Source of the DNA: Linepithema humile
Lineage: Eukaryota > Arthropoda > Insecta > Hymenoptera > Formicidae
NCBI RefSeq assembly: GCF_040581485.1
Contig: NC_090130.1
Coordinates: forward strand, 19,347,656 to 19,411,655
Direction: 5' to 3'
Length of the DNA stretch: 64,000 nucleotides
Shown here: positions 25,501 through 34,500 of the stretch, in pieces
Layout of the letters: each line of letters starts with the position of its first letter
How positions within the stretch are numbered: position 1 is the first letter of the stretch
The notes under the pieces: model-generated
Databases searched by the model: none
The model's input: the letters and a program-made list of their open reading frames with translations, nothing else
Told to the model about the DNA's origin: nothing
Made by a program: the position numbers and the translations under genes

Positions 25501-28500
25501 CTTGTGACTTTTTTGCTGTTTTAATTTCTGACTTTACTTTTTGTATATTTTTAAACAAGTTCTTGTCATTTGTCATATGTGATGACGAGCCTGAGTTCAA
25601 AATCCATTCATCTGTTTTACAACCAGTGGCTAGAAATGATACTTTATCCTTTGTAGACACTCGATCATCTATTTTATTTTTACGAAAATAGCAATCTTTT
25701 TCAGAGTGATTATTTTTCTTGCATATATTGCACCTAATTGTACTTCTTGAACTATCTTTCTTTTTACAGAATTTTGCTATATGTCCTCGACCATTGCACT
25801 TGAAACAGCGTGTTTCTTGATTATTTTCTTTATTTGCCTTGCATGCTTTTGCTAGGTGTCCTGAGTTATTGCACTTATAACATTTTTTTTCAGTCGATTT
25901 GAACGCTACTCCATCCTGTTTCTCATCAGTTACAGACAGCCTATTTTCTTCAGAAAGTAGTCTTGATGTGAGGTTTGTAAGTGTTTTCTGATCTTGAACG
26001 GTGGAGTCCCAAGCACATGCAAAATATTTATAATTATCTGGCAGAGTTGCAAGTATTTTTGACATCAACATAGAATCGTCAATGTCTGCGTTTAGAATTT
26101 TTAACCTATATGCTAAATTTTCAAGTTTACTCACATGTGTAGCGATATCAGTTCCTTTCTGATATGTAAAATTGAAAAATTCCTGAAGTAGAATACATTT
26201 TTGCTGTTGTGTATCCCTTTCGTACATGGCACAGATTCTTTGAAACATTTCGTGAGACGTTTTGCATACGAGTATGTGAGTCAATGGTTGTCTTTCTATC
26301 GTTGTGATTATTATTTTCTGGGCACGTGCATCTTTCCGGATCCATTCTATTTTTGCTTGTTCTGTAATATCTTCCGTTAGTGCCGATATTCCTGTTACGA
26401 TCTCATATAATCCGAGAGACTTGAACAAAATTATAACTTGAAATTTCCAAATCATGTAATTTTCACTGTCCTTCAACTTCTCTATATGTGTTACTTCGTC
26501 TTGACTATTCGACGTCATTTTTTTTTACTTTTTACTTTTTACCTTTTTTACTGATTTTACACCTCTGACATTCCTGGGCACATAACCTGTTATATATTAC
26601 TTTTTGTACTATAGCCAGAGGTTCTTGAAACACAATATCAATTCTCTGTAGTTAATATAAAGTTTATTGTGAAAAGACAATACGGAAGGATTCTTTTCGA
26701 TTACAGTCTTAACTGAACAGAAGAAGCGCATTTTTATTAGTCACGCAATAGTAGCGCACGCACTCTACAGACACTGGCGCCAAACATAAAACAATTATTC
26801 TCTACATCAACGAATGCTGCTTCAATAGCGGCTTGAAGAGTTGCCACATTGGGGTGCCTGGACTTGTTAGACAATCTTTCAATAACGCCCCAAACATAAT
26901 AATCTAGGGGGTTTAAATCCAAACTATTAGGAGGCCAGAATTCCTTGGACCAAAACGCATCCACGTTATCGTTAAGCCAATTTTGCACTAATTGGCTTGT
27001 GTGAGCTGGTGCACCGTCTTGTTGAAAAATGTACGGCCTCCCGGAGGCCGTAGTTTCCATCCATGGCTTTATTACAGTCCTCAAAATCCGGAGGTAAACC
27101 TCCTTCGTGATGGTTTCTCCCTTTTTAAAGAAATACGGCGGCATGACATCACCCTCATTAGAGACGACGCTTAAGACGTGAACATTGGCTGGAAACTTCG
27201 TCCTGCCTATTATGGGGACATCCTCGGGATCACGGGCGAGCCAACGGTCGTTCCTTCGACTCACTTTTGTCGATCTCGAGTACTTGAAGAACCGAATAAT
27301 TTCGATCGGCGAACGTCCGGCGCGAAGCGCTTCAATTATCGCCGCTCTTCGATTGTATTCCGCACTTGATTTTATTGACTCGGACATTTTAAAGGTTATA
27401 CACGTTTTACACAAACATTTGACTAACGCGAACATTAACAATCATTTGTTTCTAAATTCACACGTAGCAAAGAATTCTAATTTAATTTTGTCCGGATTTA
27501 GCTGACGTACCCTGTATATTTCTTTGTAATTAAAAGAATAAATAACGCGCGTGTAGCGCACGCTTATGTGTGTTTAGTTGTTTTAAAAAAGCTATGAGTA
27601 TGAGAGCAACACAAATTTTTTTCAGAAAAATCGCACGAGAGATGGTTTCGAGTTGGATAATCAAGCGATATCTTCATTACGTACACATTTAACTGAGACC
27701 AAGGTAGTCGATTCCTCTTTGAAGAAAGAATTAAATAGGAAAAATAATACGATGAAAAGATCTTCGTCGGATTCAGACAGCAGGAATTACACTAATAAAA
27801 TTAAGCAATCAAAGGTATCTTTATGTAATATGTTTACAATTTTTAAATTTCTTTTTAATATCGTTTATAATATTAAAAGAATTCATCAAAAATATAGTCA
27901 TTGGTCACATTTTTAATTAGCAAAATATTTTCTGGCAATTTATATGCAACATTTGTAGAACAAAAGTTTTTTTGGTAATTACAATTAGGGAGCCACCTTT
28001 GATTTCAATAATTTTTACATATGTTACCAAGTCATTACCCTGAGTAATGTTGTGAAGGTTTTAGGCACTCGTTGTTTATTAAAAAGTTAACAAAATAAGT
28101 TTTTATTAACAAAATAAGTTTCATGAATTACACGTAATTTTCGGACACTATGTACATTTAATAGAACGTACTCTTAACAGATTTGTTTATTTGGGGAAGG
28201 GCAAACTGTACCACCATCTCGAAAAATCCCTAACCTAACTTAGGGGCCTATTCTGTAACTTTTAACGATGTTGTTATGGCTGCGTTCGGAAACACACACT
28301 GTGTGCACACCAACACACAATAATCGTTCGGAAACATGTTAGTGGTACTTAATGTGCATTCGGGTGAATCGTTCGAAAACGTTGAACGAGTACCACCAGT
28401 GTGCCACGAAACCACTCGCCGAAAACGCTATATGTATCATTGTGCAGCTATTACACGATACAAAAAACCTGCGCAGTGATACATAGCGACATCGTTAAAA

Positions 28501-31500
28501 GTTGAATAGGGGGGCTTATCTCTACTCCGAGACAAAGCTGCCAGTTTTCCCCGGAGAGCTCCACACGCACACAACCGAGACCCGCTGACGTCACGTGTCC
28601 GTGTGCGCTCGGCTGTCGACTGATAGAAGTGAGCGGACCTATGTCTCCTTCCCACCAAGCCTAGCATCAAACCGGTTTTGACGCTCGCACCATTTCTTCT
28701 GCCAAGCGTTGGCAGCAAAATGCTTTCCTGAATTTCGCTCCACGCGACTAAGTCGACTAGCGGCGTGTTGCTTTCGCTCGACGCGATATTTTTTCTGAGA
28801 TTTACAGTCTTTTATGAAATATATATCATATTCATATTAATAAAATATTTTAACATTATGTATTTGCAGAATATGATTTTTCACGTTAATGTATAAAATA
28901 AGAATAAAGTAATAAAAATTATATATTGCAATATATAAACAAAACAAGTAACATTTCTACAATTTTAGTAGAAAAACATTTTTCCTATTAAAACATATTA
29001 ACATGAGTTAATTGCGATAAAAATAAGCTGTAAACATATTTAATATATTATTAATTTATTTATATTATCCAATTTTACAAATTAACGTAAAAAATCACAT
29101 TATAAATGCATAATATCTTTTGTAAATAGCAAGATACATTGAGAAGTAAAGGAAAAAATTGATTGAAAATAAAAGAAACATGTTTTTACTTAAAAAATAT
29201 TTATGACTATCTTATTTAACACAAAAGTAATCTGGACAAAGCATACCAATGTAATTATACATCGGATAGTTTAGTATTTTAATTTTATTTTAACCATTTT
29301 AATATAGTGGTCTTCCGCACCACCCAAGAGGTGGATCTTCGCAGGAACCCTATTGTACCACTTTTCATTTTTCTTTATACATTACCTTTATATAGATATG
29401 GTGTCGTTTGCAGACAAGATACTTATTGTACACTTGTCGGTCATAAATGTGGTGTCATTTGCAGACAAAATACTTGTTACATGCCTGTCGTTTATAAGTG
29501 AGGTGTCCTTTGTGGACATATTAATGAAATTTTATTTATCTTAATTAAAAATGATAAGGGTCAACAAATAATAAAATTATAAAAGGAAAGGAGCAATAGG
29601 AATCAAAACGCTAGATTTTAGTGCGAACGAACTTGTATTGAGTTATAATAACATCAATATAAACAGACATTTTATAGCCTGTCATCAGGCTATCCTTAGT
29701 GTGGAATAAATAAAATACATATGAAAACGCACGCTGATTTACATTAAGATCTGAGTTAAAACAAAAATAATTTAGACGCAAGATTTGTTGTAAAATTAAT
29801 AAAAAAAGTTAGTTTTAACATTGATATAATTAATGTTAGCTCGTCGGTTTTACAAATAAAAGATAGAAAAAAAAATTAAAAATTGAAAATTTGTCAAAAA
29901 TTTTATAAAAAAAGTTAATTAAAATAAAATAAAATAATAAAATAAATTAAAATCATTCAATATTCGAGATCAACAAGTTAAAGAAAAGTTAGTCAATAAA
30001 AAAATAATAAAATAAAATAAAATGAAATTTACAAAATTTATGTTAAGATAAATAATAGTTTTTTATTATTGTATGACCTCTTCCCCGACTGTTTCTTCTG
30101 TTCCTCCGGCCACCTCTGTTGTTTTGGCCTCCTCTTCTTCTTGTTATTCCAGAAGAACCTGGTCTAACATGATTGTCATATTGTAAATTTCACCAAGCGT
30201 ACCACCGTGCACGCGACCAACCACCTCCTCTTCTTTTTTTTCTAAAAATAAACACATTTATAGATTAATAATTTAAAACAATTATGCATATGAATAAATC
30301 ATTTAGTTACAAAAAAATAAATAAATATCAATATATATGAAAGAGGCTAATGGAGCCACCGTTGGTTGTTAGTGCGAAATTTTTTATGTTTTGTATGGAA
30401 ACTTGATTCGTCTGCATTGAGACATTAAAATGTACACTGATCTCAGATTCGAGATACTAAAGTGTACGAGAATTGCATACATCGATCTTATTATTCAAGA
30501 ATCGGAATGTATGATTAAAGTAAGCAAGTTATTTGAAAGGAAGGAAAACGGGAGAAAAAATATAAGAGATAAAAAAATTCGCACTAACAACCAGCGGTGG
30601 CTCCATTAGCCTCTTTCATATATATTGATATTTATTTATTTTTTTGTAACTAAATAATTTATTTATATGCATAATTGTTTTAAATTATTAATCTATAAAT
30701 GTGTTTATTTTTAGAAAAAAAAAGAAGTGGAAGTGGTTGGTCGCGTGCACGGTGGTACACTCGGCGAAATTTACAATATGACAATCATGTTAGACCAGGT
30801 TCTTCTGGAATAACAAGAAGAAGAGGAAGCCAAAACAACAGAGGTGGCCGGAGGAACAGAAGAGGCAGTCGGGGAAGAGGTCATACAATAATAAAAAACT
30901 ATTATTTATCTTAACATAAATTTTGTAAATTTCATTTTATTTTATTTTATTATTTTTTTATTGACTAACTTTTCTTTAACTTGTTGATCTCGAGTATTGA
31001 ATGATTTTAATTTATTTTATTATTTTATTTTATTTTAATTAACTTTTTTTATAAAATTTTTGACAAATTTTCAATTTTTAATTTTTTTTTCTATCTTTTA
31101 TTTGTAAAACCGACGAGCTAACATTAATTATATCAATGTTAAAACTAACTTTTTTTATTAATTTTACAACAAATCTTGCGTCTAAATTATTTTTGTTTTA
31201 ACTCAGATCTTAATGTAAATCAGCGTGCGTTTTCATATGTATTTTATTTATTCCACACTAAGGATAGCCTGATGACAGGCTATGAAATGTCTGTTTATAC
31301 TGATGTTATTATAACTCAATACAAGTTCGTTCGCACTAAAATCTAGCGTTTTGATTCCTATTGCTCCTTTCCTTTTATAATTTTATTATTTATTGACCCT
31401 TATCATTTTTAATTAAGATAAATAAAATTTCATTAATATGTCCACAAAGGACACCACACTTATAAACGACAGGCATGTAACAAGTATTTTGTCTGCAAAT

Positions 31501-34500
31501 GACACACTTGTAAACGATATGTAACAAGTATCTTGTCTACAAATGACACCACATTTATGACCGACAAGTGTATGATAAGTATCTTGTCTGCAAACGACAC
31601 CATATCTATATAAAGGTAATTTATAAAGAAAAATGAAAAGTGGTACAATAAGGTTCCTGGCGAAGATCCATCTCTTGGGTGGTGCGGAAGACCACTATAT
31701 TAAAATGGTTAAAATAAAATTAAAATACTAAACTATCCGATGTATAATCACATTGGTATGCTTTGTCCAGATTACTTTTGTGTTAAATAAGATAGTCATA
31801 AATAGTTTTTAAGTAAAAACATGTTTCTTTTATTTTCAATCAATTTTTTCCTTTACTTCTCAATGTATCTTGCTATTTATAAAAGATATTATGCATTTAT
31901 AATGTGATTTTTCACGTTAATGTGTAAAATTGGATAATATAAATAAATTAATAATATATTAAATATGTTTACAGCTTATTTTTATCGCAATTAACTCATG
32001 TTAATATGTTTTAATAGGAAAAATGTTTTTCTACTAAAATTGTAGAAATGTTACTTGTTTTGTTTATATATTGCAATATATAATTTTTATTACTTTATTC
32101 TTATTTTATACATTAACGTGAAAAATCATATTCTGCAAATACATAATGTTAAAATATTTTATTAATATGAATATGATATATATTTCATAAAAGACTGTAA
32201 ATCTCAGAAAAAATATCGCGTCGAGCGAAAGCAACACGCCGCTAGTCGACTTAGTCGCGTGGAGCAAAATTCGGGAAAGCATTTTTGCTGCCAACGCTTG
32301 GCAGAAGAAATGGTGCGAGCGTCAAAACCGGTTTGATGCTAGGCTTGGTGGGAAGGAGAGACATAGGTCCGCTCACTTCTACCAGTCGACAGCCGAGCAC
32401 ACACGGACACGTGACGTCAGCGGGTCTCGGTTGTGTGCGTGTGGAGCTCTCCGGGGAAAACTGGCAGCTCTGCTCCGAGATGTGTAAGTATTGCATTAGA
32501 TTAGAGTTTTTTTGGGGTGGGAGTGAAGAAGTAGGGGCAAAGCTCCTTTCTCGCTTACGCTTTCAATTTACTACACGTAAATAAATGTAAATGCATTGTG
32601 AAAATGTTCTGAATATCGAAATAAACAATTACGTGTACGTATTATTTTTTGGCATCGAAGACATACAATTTCTCGTATCACTTGTATTTCGTATAAATAG
32701 TTAATGAATAATCTTCATTACTGTATATCAAATGAAGAAATTCATGTAACAACACGTTGTAGAAAATGAATTCGCAACAGAAACTGTGTGTCTGACAATA
32801 TTTCTACAGCATAAGAGGAAAATATTTCCCACACAGCACACATATCCAAAAGATATCCAGAAGACATTCTGAAGATATCTTCGGAATGTCCCCCGAACGT
32901 CCCCCGGATACATGCTGTGTGGATTGCTACATGACAACAGTATAACAACTTTTTTTGGAAATTCCTAAGTTGGAGCAATACAAGGAACTAATTCTGTACC
33001 TCTTATTGATGAATAAGTCCTTATTGGCATCTGAAAATTACGTGTCTACGTGGTGTCAGAAAATTACGTTGTAGGTATTCAATAAACTTATTTTGTTAAT
33101 AACTTTTTAATAAACAACGAGTGTCGACTAAAACCTTCACAACATTAGGATAATAATTTTGATAACATATATATATAAATTATTGAAATCGGAAGTGGCT
33201 TTCTAATTATAAATAATTACTTTTTTTATATACGTATAATAAAAATATTAGAATTACACATTTTTTCTTTCTTTGCCACGAAAAAATAATCTGCTAATCT
33301 GAGAATGTGGTTTGTGACTTTTGACCAAAAGATTCCTTCAATTGTTGCCAATATTACACAGGTAAAGGACAGCGATGTCATAGAAAGCAATAACGCGCAA
33401 AATCTTGAAGAGTTAGATAATTTCTTAGGCGATCACTATCAAGAAATAGAAATTGATGATACTTACAAAAGTAACGAAACAAGGGATCATCACTACTCCG
33501 AGTCAGTAATTCTTTAATTAATACTGATCAATATTTTTATTCTGTTTTCATTTCTTTCTTAGATTCTAATCGAATGCTTAATCGACAATTTTCCAATATT
33601 CTAGAAAGAGAGGAGGAACTATGCCATTTAACAATAAATACGAGAATATAGGTATCACGAAACGACTGAAAGACGAGTCGGCGGTAAGAACTCAAAAAGA
33701 AAATGCATTCTCTATTTTCATGAATAATACAGAAACATGGTCAGCAATGACTGATGGGCGCGATGCGATCAAGAATGACGAAATATTTAATTTTCATACA
33801 TTCTGGAAAGGTGAAGAAAATGCTAGAGGCATCAGAGAGGCTCGAGGTATATCGCATTACAAAATTGACTGTACTGTTCTTTTACATCCTCTAAATTTCT
33901 CGCTGGCGTTAAATAATAACTTAACTGTATTTTGAGAATACTGATCTTATAATTGATTGATAAAATTGCGTGATGTATTAAAAACTAAAAGAAACAATTA
34001 TTATTAAACATAGCTGAAATAATGCTGAAGTACATGGATAAGAGTGTGGATCCATGTCAAGATTTTTATCAATACGCTTGTGGTAACTGGGCAAAACATA
34101 ATCCAATTCCAAAAGACAAAGCTGGCTATGATACTTTTGAAATGCTCAGAGAATCGCTAGATTTTGTATTAAAAGAATTACTAGAGGATCCCATATCGCA
34201 TGATGTTGAATTTGACGCTGAAGATGCTACAATAAAAGCAAAATATCTGTTTCAAAGCTGCATGAACTACGGTAGGCAAACACAGAAAAATATTTTATAC
34301 CGAATTAATATTCGTACAAGTCTGCTAACGCGACAAGAATGTGGCTAGAGATCTTGGAGCAACGTATGGAACGGCCGCTTATTCTGCTCTTGGATCAACT
34401 TGGCGGTTGGCCGATTCTAAAACCGGATTGGGAGTCCGATAAATTTGACTGGCTTCACTTGACCGCGCAACTTCGACTGTACAATAACGATATATTAATC

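Larger units (their letters stand above)
22317..26806 (-). mobile_element. Ty1/copia LTR retrotransposon, nearly complete
   Basis: Two nearly identical LTRs (22317-22537 and 26588-26806) begin TGTTATATATT and end CTCTACA. The element is flanked by a perfect 5-bp duplication TCAAC (22312-22316 and 26807-26811). Coding direction is minus. The LTRs differ mainly at one spot (ACGCGGTAGG against ACGGAAGG), which suggests recent insertion. It sits inside the mariner transposase frame, hence is the younger of the two. Confidence 0.95.
22221..27387 (-). pseudogene. Internally deleted Tc1/mariner (maT-like) transposase, split by copia
   Basis: The two coding parts are 27387-26807 and 22311-22221. Joined without the copia element and one TSD they form an open frame of 223 residues, against about 340 for an intact enzyme. 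The N-terminal helix-turn-helix start is present. The next portion, covering the rest of the DNA-binding domain and the first catalytic Asp, is missing between the KVSRRN and DRWLARDP segments. The second Asp (QQDGAPAH) and third (SLDLNPLDYYVWG) remain, with 37 residues between them by my count, a DD37D-like spacing. The deletion alone should abolish catalysis; the copia insertion came later. Confidence 0.8.
22094..27516 (-). mobile_element. Tc1/mariner-superfamily element, interrupted by a copia element
   Basis: Inverted ends begin TACAGGGTGCGTCAGCT on the left and, reverse-complemented, TACAGGGTACGTCAGCT on the right, continuing through AAATCCGGACAAAA. A TA dinucleotide flanks each end, the expected duplication. 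After subtracting the copia insertion and one TSD, the element is about 928 bp, shorter than the usual 1.3 kb, in line with its internal deletion. Confidence 0.9.
28533..32472. mobile_element. 3.94-kb palindromic hAT-like element with about 1.86-kb arms
   Basis: Left arm 28533-30387 and right arm 30571-32472 are reverse complements at roughly 95% where compared, leaving a loop of about 180 bp. The termini are CAAAGCTGCCAGTTTTCC and, reverse-complemented, CAGAGCTGCCAGTTTTCC. A perfect 8-bp duplication CTCCGAGA flanks it (28525-28532 and 32473-32480), which fits hAT. The arms hold tandem GCAGACAAGATACTTGT-type repeats and an Arg/Gly-rich open frame, but no transposase. It sits in neprilysin intron 4, so every pre-mRNA would carry a hairpin of nearly 1.9 kb. 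Confidence 0.85.
27973..33215. repeat. Outer inverted repeat enclosing the palindromic hAT element
   Basis: The segment 27973-28140 is a diverged reverse complement of 33040-33215. Shared blocks include GATTTCAATAATTT, TGTTGTGAAGGTTTTAG and CTCGTTGTTTATTAAAAAGTT. The two flanks look like terminal repeats of an older element into which the material at 28245-32480 was inserted. Exact ends and target duplication could not be fixed. Confidence 0.55.

Noticed and set aside
27178..27505. Plus-strand frames over the mariner transposase
   Set aside because: They are antisense to the recognised minus-strand transposase.
28437..28718. Open frame MLPTLGRRNGAS at the palindrome end (also 32285-32584)
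   Set aside because: Follows the terminal repeat of the palindromic element in both arms; no domain, and it is disrupted in the third copy.
31240..31300. Hammerhead ribozyme in the palindrome arms (CTGATGA ... GAAAT)
   Set aside because: The bases between CTGATGA and GAAA do not form a proper stem II; the visible structure is a plain AGCCTG/CAGGCT hairpin.
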